From Pasteurellaceae bacterium Orientalotternb1 (GTDB taxonomy: Bacteria > Pseudomonadota > Gammaproteobacteria > Enterobacterales > Pasteurellaceae), in NCBI GenBank assembly GCA_011455275.1, contig CP015028.1:1214911-1278910 (forward strand): a stretch of 64,000 nt of DNA. Direction: 5' to 3'. Below are positions 20,381 to 26,903 of this stretch, piece after piece; position 1 is the first letter of the stretch, and each line of letters starts with the position of its first letter. The notes beneath the pieces were generated by a model. The model worked only from the letters and a program-made list of their open reading frames with translations, was not told where the DNA came from and searched no databases. The position numbers and the translations under genes were made by a program.

Positions 20381-20815
20381 CTAAACAAGTGAGAGTTGTG
20401 GTTTTAAATCGAGAACACAAAAGAGCTGATCGAGTTTGTCAATACCGCTTTTGTACCACGGATTAAGTAGCCGTTGCATTTCGGCAGGACTAAAGCCCAC
20501 CAGTTTGCCTAGCTCGGTTTTGGTGAGCTTGCGGGTGATGCGTTCATTGTGAACTAGCACTTTGGCTTCTACCAAGGTTGGCATTAACACAAGGATTTCA
20601 CCCGCTTGTTGGGGGGCGGGTTCGGGGAAGCGTTCATCATTTTTGATGGTAAATTCCACCGCACCGATAAGATGAGATTGTAGCTCGGTGAGCGTTTCGT
20701 CAAGGGTTTCAGCTTGAGCAAAGACGGCATAGTTATCGCTAAAACGGAGGGTGCCGAGATAGTAGGTTTCGCCATTTTCTTCGAGCTGTTCAAGGGTTGC
20801 AGGGTAGTAACGCAT
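20381..20815 (-). CDS. hicB: HicB-family antitoxin
   Basis: ATG 20815 follows AAAGGAAAT on the minus strand. The 144-residue protein has the HicB partial RNase H-like fold (MRYYPATLEQLEENGE, LQSHLIGAVEFTIKNDERFPEP) and a C-terminal DNA-binding region (KTELGKLVGFSPAEMQRLLNP). HicB normally neutralises the mRNA-cleaving toxin HicA and represses the operon. The preceding hicA appears broken, so this may be an orphan antitoxin. Confidence 0.82.
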   Translation of the reverse strand: MRYYPATLEQLEENGETYYLGTLRFSDNYAVFAQAETLDETLTELQSHLIGAVEFTIKNDERFPEPAPQQAGEILVLMPTLVEAKVLVHNERITRKLTKTELGKLVGFSPAEMQRLLNPWYKSGIDKLDQLFCVLDLKPQLSLV

Positions 20816-20828
20816 AAATTTCCTTTTG

Positions 20829-20955
20829 TTGAGATTACGTGTGCCGAATAAGCCCCCTTGCGATTGTAGCACTGCGAAATGAGAAAGGGAGCTACAACTT
20901 GTTCAACTAAAATGCCTTGCTCTTGTAGGTATTTTAGAAATTGTTTCGGCTTCAC
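20829..20955 (-). pseudogene. hicA: hicA toxin remnant
   Basis: Minus-strand frame from 20955 begins MKPKQFLKYLQEQGILVEQ, a HicA-like N-terminus, but the following sequence loses the HicA core (the conserved His loop is not recognisable) and the frame runs on into hicB in the wrong phase. It is a truncated or frameshifted toxin gene. The exact break is not certain. Confidence 0.5.
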
Positions 20956-20990
20956 TTAATCTCCCGTGTTTGTTTAAGATGGGAATATTA

Positions 20991-21006
20991 TATGCGTTTA
21001 CGTATA
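20991..21006. promoter_or_regulatory. Imperfect palindrome upstream of hicAB
   Basis: TATGCGTTTACGTATA is an imperfect inverted repeat 36 bp upstream of the hicA remnant start, a position suited to a HicB operator. No transcription data. Confidence 0.3.
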
Positions 21007-21042
21007 TTTTTCGATGGCTATTTTTAATTTAAAGGGAGAAAA

Positions 21043-21108
21043 ATGAACGAAAAAACGGAAGAATTATTGGGAATGTTGAGCTTGGCGGCGTTGCACTGGG
21101 GGAGTTGA
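21043..21108 (+). CDS. Short truncated phage ORF
   Basis: A 21-codon frame (MNEKTEELLGMLSLAALHWGS) with AAAGGGAG before it. It looks like the start of a small phage protein cut short by a frameshift near 21100. Weak support. Confidence 0.25.
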   Translation: MNEKTEELLGMLSLAALHWGS

Positions 21109-21155
21109 TGATTGAACTTGAATTCCCCTATCTGTGGAAATGAAGGAGTATAAGA

Positions 21156-21542
21156 ATGCCGTATGAAATTCAGTTAAATGCCCGTATTGATGATGTGTTA
21201 AATGTGTGGGTTCGCCGTTGGGCGAGTGAGAAAGGGTGTAAGGGTTATCCGTCTTTGCAGTCGTTTATGCGGGAATCGGCAAACCAAGTTACTCGTTTTT
21301 CGATAAACGAATTGGACGAACGTACTTATGTGCGGATTGATGAAGCGGTGAAAGTGCTGCACGATCGCAATTTTGATGCTTATCAGGTGCTAATGGCAGT
21401 TTTCTTGCAGCGACAGGAGCGAAAAGTGATTTGTGAGACGATAGGCATTTCCCCTAAAACTTACCACGAACGGCTCAATGCCGCTAAAAGTTTTATGGAA
21501 GGCTCGATATTCGGGAGTGGTTTGGTTAAGGTTCGACTTTAA
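21156..21542 (+). CDS. Phage antitermination-like protein
   Basis: 128 residues, preceded by AAGGAG. The C-terminal part ETIGISPKTYHERLNAAKSFMEG resembles the helix-turn-helix of phage late-gene antiterminators of the Q/RinA/ArpU kinds, and its place upstream of the lysis genes agrees. Assignment rests on motif and position only. Confidence 0.5.
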   Translation: MPYEIQLNARIDDVLNVWVRRWASEKGCKGYPSLQSFMRESANQVTRFSINELDERTYVRIDEAVKVLHDRNFDAYQVLMAVFLQRQERKVICETIGISPKTYHERLNAAKSFMEGSIFGSGLVKVRL

Positions 21543-21559
21543 TATGTACGGGAGATGAT

Positions 21560-21913
21560 ATGAAGCGTAATTGGGATTTGATTCGGAAAATACTCATTAA
21601 ACTGGAAGAAAAAGCCGATATTGAAAGCGAATTGAGCTCGGAAGATATTCGTGGTTTTGACCGTTATACCGTTGCTTATCACTACAACATTATAGCACAA
21701 GCAGGCTTGATTACAGTTGCGGATAACAGCGGCATTGACGAGATAGATTATTCAGCCTTATCGCTTACTTGGCAAGGACACGAATTTTTAGACAAAATCC
21801 GAAATGATCGTGTATGGAACAAAGTTAAACGAACGGTGCAAAGTAAAAGTCTTGATTTATCCTTTGATGTGATAAAGCAAGTGGCGGGGGCGTTGATTGG
21901 GGCAATGTTGTAG
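21560..21913 (+). CDS. DUF2513 family phage protein
   Basis: 117 residues. MKRNWDLIRKILIKLEE and the winged-helix-like IIAQAGLITVADNSG...LTWQGHEFLDKIRN match DUF2513 proteins, common in prophages and of unknown function. It begins 17 bp after the antiterminator-like gene with GGGAG upstream. Confidence 0.75.
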   Translation: MKRNWDLIRKILIKLEEKADIESELSSEDIRGFDRYTVAYHYNIIAQAGLITVADNSGIDEIDYSALSLTWQGHEFLDKIRNDRVWNKVKRTVQSKSLDLSFDVIKQVAGALIGAML

Positions 21914-21940
21914 TTAAACCGCCACTACTCAAGGGTATTT

Positions 21941-22219
21941 TTAATGGTAAATCTCTCGGCGGTGTCCGATTTCTAACGCTGTTATCAGTAATTCGCCATT
22001 ATTGATATGGCAGATAATGCGGTAATCGCCTACTCGGTATCGCCACATTCCAGAAAGCTCGCCCACTAAGCCTTTACCCTTATCTCGTGGGTTTTCCAGT
22101 GTGGTTAAGGTTTTAAGATAGTTAATGATTTGTTGGGCTTGTTGTGGGTTTTTCTTGGCGAGCTTTGCTAGTTGTTTTTTAGCGGTTTCCGCTAAGCTGA
22201 CTGTCCAAGTTGAGTTCAT
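21941..22219 (-). CDS. RelE/ParE-family toxin
   Basis: 92 residues with the RelE fold signatures AETAKKQLAKLAKKN, LSGMWRYRVGDYRIICHI and the C-terminal IGHRREIYH. RelE toxins cleave mRNA on the ribosome; ParE relatives act on gyrase. The arginine and tyrosine-rich RYRVGDYRI segment favours RelE. It overlaps the antitoxin gene by 41 bases. Confidence 0.88.
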   Translation of the reverse strand: MNSTWTVSLAETAKKQLAKLAKKNPQQAQQIINYLKTLTTLENPRDKGKGLVGELSGMWRYRVGDYRIICHINNGELLITALEIGHRREIYH

Positions 22220-22424
22220 TCTCGACTTCCTCTAATGAATAGGTTTTCTCTTTGCCTGCACGAACTCGCTCTAATACCGCATTCGCTAATAATAAATCTT
22301 CCAAATCTTCTAAATAGGCTTCAAGGGCTTCTTTGACATAGAAAGATTTTGCTCGCCCTGTTTGAGCAGCAAGATTATCTAAACGTTGTTGCAGTTCATC
22401 AGGTAGTCTTACCGTTAATGCCAT
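22179..22424 (-). CDS. RelB-like ribbon-helix-helix antitoxin
   Basis: 81 residues. N-terminal ribbon-helix-helix (TVRLPDELQQRLDNLAAQTGRAKSFYVKEALEAYL, shown here only by its edges: TVRLPDELQQRL and KSFYVKEALEAYL) and a C-terminal toxin-wrapping tail. The C-terminus extends past the usual end of this family because its frame stays open through the toxin start. Confidence 0.88.
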   Translation of the reverse strand: MALTVRLPDELQQRLDNLAAQTGRAKSFYVKEALEAYLEDLEDLLLANAVLERVRAGKEKTYSLEEVENELNLDSQLSGNR

Positions 22425-22530
22425 TGCTTATCTCCTTCTGATTAAGTTAAAAACAAGTATAAGAATCTAATCAATGTAATACAAGTATTATTTGTATTCA
22501 GGTGTGAAATTTGGCGGGAAATTGTAAAAC

Positions 22531-22546
22531 TGTGAACAACTTCACA
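22531..22546 (+). promoter_or_regulatory. Perfect CRP-type site
   Basis: TGTGA-ACAACT-TCACA, a perfect TGTGA-N6-TCACA core. It overlaps a TTCACA -35 (22541-22546) with TATAGA as -10 (22565-22570, 18-bp spacer). The centre lies about 40 bp before the predicted start of transcription, a class II arrangement. It would place the downstream lipoprotein under cAMP-CRP control. Confidence 0.75.
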
Positions 22547-22603
22547 GAAAAAAATTAAGAAAAATATAGAATATTGACATTTGTTTACCAAATAGGGGAT
22601 TTT

Positions 22604-23527
22604 ATGAAAAAATTATTCTTAGCAACAGCGTTGTCATTAGTTCTAACTGCCTGTGGTGGCGGTGGTTCAGGTGGTGGAAACTCATCAAGCAACAGTAATA
22701 ATGTTACACCACCATCTACAGGACAAAAATCAATAGATTTAGTCTCAGAAGAACTTAAATCTCAAATGAGAGCATTAAAGAAAATCACGTTGGATAATGG
22801 CACGGTATTAGATGTCGCTGAAATGCCAGTAGGCTATTTAGAGCAGAATATTGACACAGGCAAAGTGAAAGGAATCAATGGTGTTTACTACGCTTTTGGT
22901 ACATGGGTTCCTTATAATTTAACTTATAACGAACACGGTTTACCGACAAACCATTCATTATATAATCAACAAAGAGCTGTGGCATATATTACCCAAAAAG
23001 CAGATCTTCCAAAAAGTGGTATAGCTGTCTATGAAGGTCAATCTTTAGGTGCTGCAACTCGTGGTAAATTACGTTTAGAAGTTGATTTCTCCAAACAGAC
23101 ATCAATTACAGGTAAAATTTATGATCGTCGTTTAGATGATGGTCGTTCACTCGCGGATATTAATCTCAAAAGAGGCTATATCGTTACCTTCAGTGAAGGT
23201 GGGTCTGGCTTCAGAGGAGATGCTGACTATCGCGGTGTAAATGGACAGTTTGATGGTAACTTTGTTGGTCCAAAAGCTGAAGAAGTGATGGGACGAGTCA
23301 CTAGAAATGGTGCTGTTTATGTAGGTTTTGGCGGTAAGCGTGGTGAATTGATTGGGGTACAACCATCTGTTGAAATGCCGAAGATAGATACGCCAACAAA
23401 CACTAAACCAGAAATTCCAAATGTAACGGGTATAGAAAAATCACCGAAAGAAATTGTAGATGAAATCAATAAACAATTTCTTGAAAGCCCTTTAACAAAA
23501 GAAATGCTCAACTCGTTATTGAATTAA
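22604..23527 (+). CDS. Surface lipoprotein with TbpB-like beta-barrel domain (Slam-type substrate)
   Basis: AGGGGA (22594-22599) leads to ATG 22604. The 307-residue precursor has lipobox LVLTAC then a Gly/Ser/Asn-rich flexible linker. The C-terminal half (about 155-265) matches the eight-stranded barrel of TbpB lobes: LRLEVDFSKQTSITGKIYD, FRGDADYRGVNGQFDGNFVG, and GPKAEEVMGRV...VGFGGKRGEL. Such lipoproteins are flipped to the cell surface by Slam translocons. No slam, tbpA or receptor gene is adjacent, so the ligand is unknown. It sits as cargo in a prophage remnant. Confidence 0.8.
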   Translation: MKKLFLATALSLVLTACGGGGSGGGNSSSNSNNVTPPSTGQKSIDLVSEELKSQMRALKKITLDNGTVLDVAEMPVGYLEQNIDTGKVKGINGVYYAFGTWVPYNLTYNEHGLPTNHSLYNQQRAVAYITQKADLPKSGIAVYEGQSLGAATRGKLRLEVDFSKQTSITGKIYDRRLDDGRSLADINLKRGYIVTFSEGGSGFRGDADYRGVNGQFDGNFVGPKAEEVMGRVTRNGAVYVGFGGKRGELIGVQPSVEMPKIDTPTNTKPEIPNVTGIEKSPKEIVDEINKQFLESPLTKEMLNSLLN

Positions 23528-23533
23528 AAGAAC

Positions 23534-23566
23534 AAATCCCCTTGACCCTCCAAGGGGATTTTTTTA
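23534..23566 (+). terminator. Terminator after the surface lipoprotein gene
   Basis: AAATCCCCTTG (23534-23544), loop ACCCTC, CAAGGGGATTT (23551-23561), then a T-run. Confidence 0.9.
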
Positions 23567-23640
23567 TTATCCATAAAGTAGCTAGTAAGCCTTTATCAAA
23601 GACGGTAATTTATCTCTACCCGACAAAGCAAGGAAATCTA

Positions 23641-23880
23641 ATGTTTAATCTGTTTAAACGCCCACTTCATAAAGATAGCTTGGACTCGTGGTGTAAAATT
23701 TTAGATGATGTAGCGAAGGTTGCAATTCTTGCTATTCCTGTTGTACTATATAACGAAACATTATTGGCTTATAAAGTAGCCAATAGTCTATTTCTTGTCA
23801 GTAGTGCTTACCTTTGTTTATTCAGTGCAGATTTTATGCGAAAAAACAAAGCTAAATTAACCAATGAAGAAGGAGAGTAA
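23641..23880 (+). CDS. Small two-helix membrane protein (module copy 1, protein A)
   Basis: ATG 23641 follows AAGGAAA. The 79-residue protein starts MFNLFKRPLHKDSLDSWCKI and has two hydrophobic stretches (about 27-44 and 48-64) joined by a short turn, ending in a charged tail. It is clearly paralogous to the protein at 36720-36950: both share NxFKRP, the LD-W-KI-DD-AKVAILAIPV core and a similar second helix. A 27-codon gene follows directly. Function not recognised. Confidence 0.7.
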   Translation: MFNLFKRPLHKDSLDSWCKILDDVAKVAILAIPVVLYNETLLAYKVANSLFLVSSAYLCLFSADFMRKNKAKLTNEEGE

Positions 23881-23881
23881 A

Positions 23882-23965
23882 ATGGCATTAACAGTCGGTC
23901 TTGGCTTAATTACAATGGCGTTGCTTTTCTTAGCCATTTCATTACAGCATAGTATTAAACATTAA
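23882..23965 (+). CDS. 27-residue hydrophobic peptide (module copy 1, protein B)
   Basis: ATG one base after the previous stop, with AAGGAG ending in the upstream gene. The product MALTVGLGLITMALLFLAIS then QHSIKH is a single membrane helix with a basic tail. The partner in copy 2 (36640-36723) has exactly the same length (84 nt with stop) and layout. Its size, spacing and ribosome binding site argue that it is translated. Confidence 0.65.
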   Translation: MALTVGLGLITMALLFLAISLQHSIKH

Positions 23966-23971
23966 ATTTCC

Positions 23972-24004
23972 AAAAGCCTGTTTACAACGCAGGCTTTTTT
24001 ATTT
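23972..24004 (+). terminator. Terminator after module copy 1
   Basis: AAAAGCCTG (23972-23980), nine-base loop, CAGGCTTTT (23990-23998), then T's. Confidence 0.85.
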
Positions 24005-24078
24005 ATTATCCATCCCATAGGTCTCAAAACCTTAAACAGTAAGCGGCAATCCGCACCCGTCAGACAAGCGGTTTTTTT

Positions 24079-24177
24079 ATGTCTAAATTTGCAGATCCTT
24101 TTTCCTTGCCATTAAAAAAGGATTTGGAAAACTCAATGTCGAGAGGGCGGAGAATACAATACCCGAAAGGGGAATAA
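24079..24177 (+). CDS. Possible 32-residue leader ORF before the BRO gene
   Basis: An open frame beginning MSKFADPFSLPLKKD and ending RRIQYPKGE. No clear ribosome binding site. The 23966-24262 gap otherwise holds a terminator, an uptake-like ACAAGCGG with a T-run, and a short inverted repeat (CCCTATCAAATAGGG at about 24218-24232) that could be an operator or leader hairpin. Confidence 0.25.
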   Translation: MSKFADPFSLPLKKDLENSMSRGRRIQYPKGE

Positions 24178-24262
24178 TCCCAGCCGACTTTTGGCGGCTT
24201 CTGAACCTCTTGACACCCTATCAAATAGGGAAAATTTCAGAAAAAACCAAAAGGAGTCAATT

Positions 24263-24937
24263 ATGACTAATCAAATCACTACTCACACTCAACTTTCTAC
24301 ATTTAACTTTGAAAATTCAGCAATTCGTGTCGTATCAATCAACAATGAGCCTTGGTTTGTTGTCGCGGATCTTTGTCGTGCGTTAGGCTTGTCTAGCCCA
24401 ACAAAAGCTATCTTAAATCTTGATGAAGATGAAGTAGCCCTGAATTCAATTCAGGGCATAAGCAAAGGTAACGATCAAGTAAATATCGTCAGCGAAAGTG
24501 GAATGTACACCTTGATCTTACGTTGTCGTGATGCCGTGAAAAAAGGATCTGTGCCACACCGTTTCAGAAAATGGGTAACAGCCGAAGTTTTGCCACAAAT
24601 TCGCAAAACAGGGCAGTATTCGCAAAATAATCAACGGAACTTACCGCTTGCTGTTGAACAGGACGAAGAAGCACTAAACATCATTGTAAACTTATTCCAC
24701 TCGCTCAACAGTGCTTACGATATGGGCGAGAAACTTCGCACCCAAGCCCCACACCTTGCAAGACAAATCGACAATGAAATCGGCGGGCATTACATCTACA
24801 ACTTGCATATGCCAACCAAACAAGCACTCGAAAAAGCTCGCAAGTTTGTCCACGCAAAAAGCGAGCGGATAATGTTTGTCAAAGGAATGTTGAGCTTGCT
24901 CGAAGAGCCAAAACGCCTAGTTCATACGAACTTCTAA
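24263..24937 (+). CDS. BRO-N domain phage antirepressor
   Basis: AAGGAG (24251-24256) supports ATG 24263. The 224-residue protein has an N-terminal BRO-N domain (IRVVSINNEPWFVVADLCRA, SESGMYTLILRCRDAVKKG, RFRKWVTAEVLPQIRKTG) and a helical C-terminal part. Phage BRO/antirepressor proteins relieve repressor control. It may now be a stand-alone regulator in the remnant. Confidence 0.9.
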   Translation: MTNQITTHTQLSTFNFENSAIRVVSINNEPWFVVADLCRALGLSSPTKAILNLDEDEVALNSIQGISKGNDQVNIVSESGMYTLILRCRDAVKKGSVPHRFRKWVTAEVLPQIRKTGQYSQNNQRNLPLAVEQDEEALNIIVNLFHSLNSAYDMGEKLRTQAPHLARQIDNEIGGHYIYNLHMPTKQALEKARKFVHAKSERIMFVKGMLSLLEEPKRLVHTNF

Positions 24938-24960
24938 TTGCAAAAAATTCCCAAAATCTG

Positions 24961-24989
24961 ACCGCTTGTACTGGTGACAAGCGGTTTTT
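24961..24989 (+). terminator. Uptake-signal terminator after the BRO gene
   Basis: ACCGCTTGT (24961-24969), seven-base loop, ACAAGCGGT (24977-24985), TTTT. It is built from two inverted uptake-signal cores. Confidence 0.75.
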
Positions 24990-25020
24990 GGCGTTGGCGG
25001 TGTAATTGCTTAAAAAGTGA

Positions 25021-25049
25021 TTGACAGTGTACACTAAAACAGGTACATT
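25021..25049 (+). promoter_or_regulatory. Promoter with internal palindromic operator before the bacteriocin
   Basis: TTGACA (25021-25026), 17-bp spacer, TACATT (25044-25049). Between the hexamers lies the perfect palindrome AGTGTACACT (25026-25035), a likely repressor site. No LexA-type CTGT-N8-ACAG box is present here, unlike most colicin genes. Confidence 0.55.
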
Positions 25050-25100
25050 TTAGCTATGCTTGCAACTCGTACAAGCGAGCGAAAGCGAATGAATTTCTAC

Positions 25101-25131
25101 AGCCCTGATCGGAAACGGTCGGGGCTTTTTT
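25101..25131 (+). terminator. Strong terminator 50 bp after the promoter (leader terminator or small RNA end)
   Basis: An 11-bp stem, 25101-25111 with 25116-25126, closed by a GAAA tetraloop and followed by six T's. With the promoter at 25021 it would give a transcript of about 75 nt ending 25 bp before the bacteriocin start. Confidence 0.7.
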
Positions 25132-25155
25132 ATTGGATAAAATAAAGGAGTTTTT

Positions 25156-25488
25156 ATGTCAAATAAAATAGATGAGCTTGACCTAATAACAGTATGTGCA
25201 GATAAGAATACATTAGAATCTAAAGATCCAACGCACTGTGAGCCTAAAGAGAAAGAGGATATTGATTCTAGATACGAAAAGGAAACCGATCTTGGTGGGC
25301 GTGATGATAGTGATAAACCATCTATAAGTAGCTCAAACCATGCAATCAATAGTAGCAAAGTGTCATTGACTAAAAGTGATTCTGATGCAATTAAATCTGC
25401 CGCAAGAATTATTGCGCAATCTCAGGGGAAAGATATTAGGTGGAGAGGGGAGTTAGACGTAGAAAAGATAAGATTTGGAGAATGGTAG
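25156..25488 (+). CDS. N-terminal part of a colicin-like bacteriocin, with TonB-box-like motif
   Basis: AAAGGAG precedes ATG 25156. The 110-residue product is acidic, Ser/Lys/Asp-rich and probably disordered. Residues 9-15 (DLITVCA) resemble a TonB box, as found near the N-terminus of TonB-dependent colicins. Its frame ends TGG-TAG exactly where the pore-domain ORF begins (ATG at 25482 overlaps). One added base at 25483-25485 would fuse the two into a protein of about 350 residues. It is therefore either the translocation domain of a frameshifted bacteriocin or a separate, translationally coupled protein. Confidence 0.6.
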   Translation: MSNKIDELDLITVCADKNTLESKDPTHCEPKEKEDIDSRYEKETDLGGRDDSDKPSISSSNHAINSSKVSLTKSDSDAIKSAARIIAQSQGKDIRWRGELDVEKIRFGEW

Positions 25489-26204
25489 AGACGCAAGCCA
25501 AAAATGGAGACTGGGAAGGTATTCTTAACCACACTCATCAATGTTTATTGAACCCTATGATTGGTTATTCTCAATTAAATATGGAATCTGTTTCTGTTGA
25601 GTCTTATTTACTTGCTCAAGCAAATGCAAAAGAAAAAAGCCACCTACTTGAACATTATGAGGCTGTAAACAATGTTTTATCAGCTTATAAGGATTTGTAT
25701 GAAAAGAAAATTGATGCGAAGTTAGCAAAAGATTTTCAGCAACTTTCTCGGAATTTTACATATTTACCATCTCGTATAAATATGGCTCAAGTCCGCTATG
25801 ATAAATTTATGAATGGTAAGAAATTTATGATTTCAAAAAGTGATCAAAAATTACTTGATGATCTAGTTGCTTTAAATAATTCGGCACAAGTAAAAGAAAA
25901 TGCGAGATCTTTATATAAGGTTGCTAAAGTTTTCGGATGGGGAAGTAGCGTTGTAACCGCTTATGAATTAGCGACCGTTTTCAATAAGTCTCAGGAAACA
26001 GGCGATTGGCGTGAATTTGGAGCAAAAATCAGTCAGCTCGGTTCTAATATGTTAATTGGGCTTATTGTGGGATTTGGTATTACTGCGAGTTCTCTTCCTT
26101 TAGCTATCATCATTGCAGGATTAGGTGTACTTGCATCTAATGCTTTAGATGATAGTTTTTGGCTGAAAATGCAAAATCATACTCAAGGCTATCTTGCAAA
26201 ATAG
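25482..26204 (+). CDS. Pore-forming colicin domain protein (bacteriocin C-terminal part)
   Basis: 240 residues from ATG 25482. The last 180 residues follow the pore-forming colicin domain: amphipathic helices (KSHLLEHYEAVNNVLSAYKD, LAKDFQQLSRNF), the conserved ETGDWREFGAKISQLGSNML segment (compare VTGKWRPFFVKLES in colicin Ia, from memory), a long hydrophobic hairpin (LIGLIVGFGITASSLPLAII then AGLGVLASN) and the terminal ALDDSFWLKMQ. The convergent gene downstream encodes a small membrane protein in the position and orientation of immunity genes of pore-forming colicins; the two overlap by 16 bp. Confidence 0.8.
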   Translation: MVETQAKNGDWEGILNHTHQCLLNPMIGYSQLNMESVSVESYLLAQANAKEKSHLLEHYEAVNNVLSAYKDLYEKKIDAKLAKDFQQLSRNFTYLPSRINMAQVRYDKFMNGKKFMISKSDQKLLDDLVALNNSAQVKENARSLYKVAKVFGWGSSVVTAYELATVFNKSQETGDWREFGAKISQLGSNMLIGLIVGFGITASSLPLAIIIAGLGVLASNALDDSFWLKMQNHTQGYLAK

Positions 26205-26557
26205 TGTTTTACTAAGACAACTAGCGTAATAATTGGGGAAAAAATAGCTCCTATAATTCGGTAGGGCTCACTTTGAATAAGGTGGGCTCTAAACCAATCG
26301 TTGGGGAGCTTCTTTAAATTATGCAATATCCAATAGTATCCAAAAGGAGCAGTTGGAAGGCTGTACCAAAATAATTTATATATATCAACATTATTGATTG
26401 AAAAACGTTGAAGAATAAATTTCTCTACAAGCAAACTAATGATGAGTATTGCTAAATAAGCAAAGAAAATAGTCCAATATTGCTTTTCAGTAATATGGAA
26501 AATATCTAGCAGTTTAATCCACCATTGCGGACGTTGTTTATAAAATGGCGTTGTCAT
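26189..26557 (-). CDS. Putative immunity protein for the pore-forming bacteriocin
   Basis: 122 residues with three hydrophobic segments (about 30-48, 60-78 and 101-118), basic ends and AAAGGAAAT before the start. Size, three-helix topology and opposite-strand placement match the E1/Ia-type colicin immunity proteins, which sit in the inner membrane and block the cognate pore. I recognise no sequence motif, so the call is from context. Confidence 0.7.
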   Translation of the reverse strand: MTTPFYKQRPQWWIKLLDIFHITEKQYWTIFFAYLAILIISLLVEKFILQRFSINNVDIYKLFWYSLPTAPFGYYWILHNLKKLPNDWFRAHLIQSEPYRIIGAIFSPIITLVVLVKHYFAR

Positions 26558-26570
26558 TTTCTTATTTCCT

Positions 26571-26600
26571 TTATTAAGGCAATTTGCAAATTTTAGTCAA
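26571..26600 (-). promoter_or_regulatory. Promoter of the immunity gene
   Basis: On the minus strand TTGACT (26600-26595), an 18-bp spacer and TAATAA (26576-26571), 14 bp before the ATG. It allows constitutive immunity expression independent of the bacteriocin. Confidence 0.6.
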
Positions 26601-26606
26601 AATCTG

Positions 26607-26637
26607 ACCGCTTGCATAGTTTGCAGGCGGTTTTTTT
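26607..26637 (+). terminator. Terminator before the holin gene
   Basis: ACCGCTTGCA (26607-26616), loop TAGTT, TGCAGGCGGT (26622-26631) with one wobble pair, then seven T's. Confidence 0.8.
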
Positions 26638-26660
26638 ATGCCTCTTAATTGGGGTGGGGT

Positions 26661-26903
26661 ATGAATAATACAATGAAAGACGTAATTAAGGATATTCCGA
26701 TTGAATCACAGCTTTATGCTTGGCTAACTTCCTTTTTTGGCGCTTGGACAATCAGTGAGTGGGCGATTTTAATTGGTGTAATAGTGACGGTTTGCGGCTA
26801 TGTACGGGAATCTCGGTATAAAAAGCGAATGCTAGAACTGGAAGAAATTCGTGTCGGTGTTCGGGATAAAAATGGGGAGTTGATCAATGAAAAAACGGGT
26901 TAA
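26661..26903 (+). CDS. Phage holin
   Basis: 80 residues from ATG 26661 after GGGGTGGGG. One clear membrane segment (SEWAILIGVIVTVCGYV) with a charged C-terminal tail (RYKKRMLELEEIRVG), the layout of HP1-type holins. It overlaps the endolysin start by 17 bases. Confidence 0.75.
   Translation: MNNTMKDVIKDIPIESQLYAWLTSFFGAWTISEWAILIGVIVTVCGYVRESRYKKRMLELEEIRVGVRDKNGELINEKTG

Noticed and set aside
24990-25155. LexA box for the bacteriocin
   Set aside because: No CTGT-N8-ACAG or close variant was found; only the AGTGTACACT palindrome is present.
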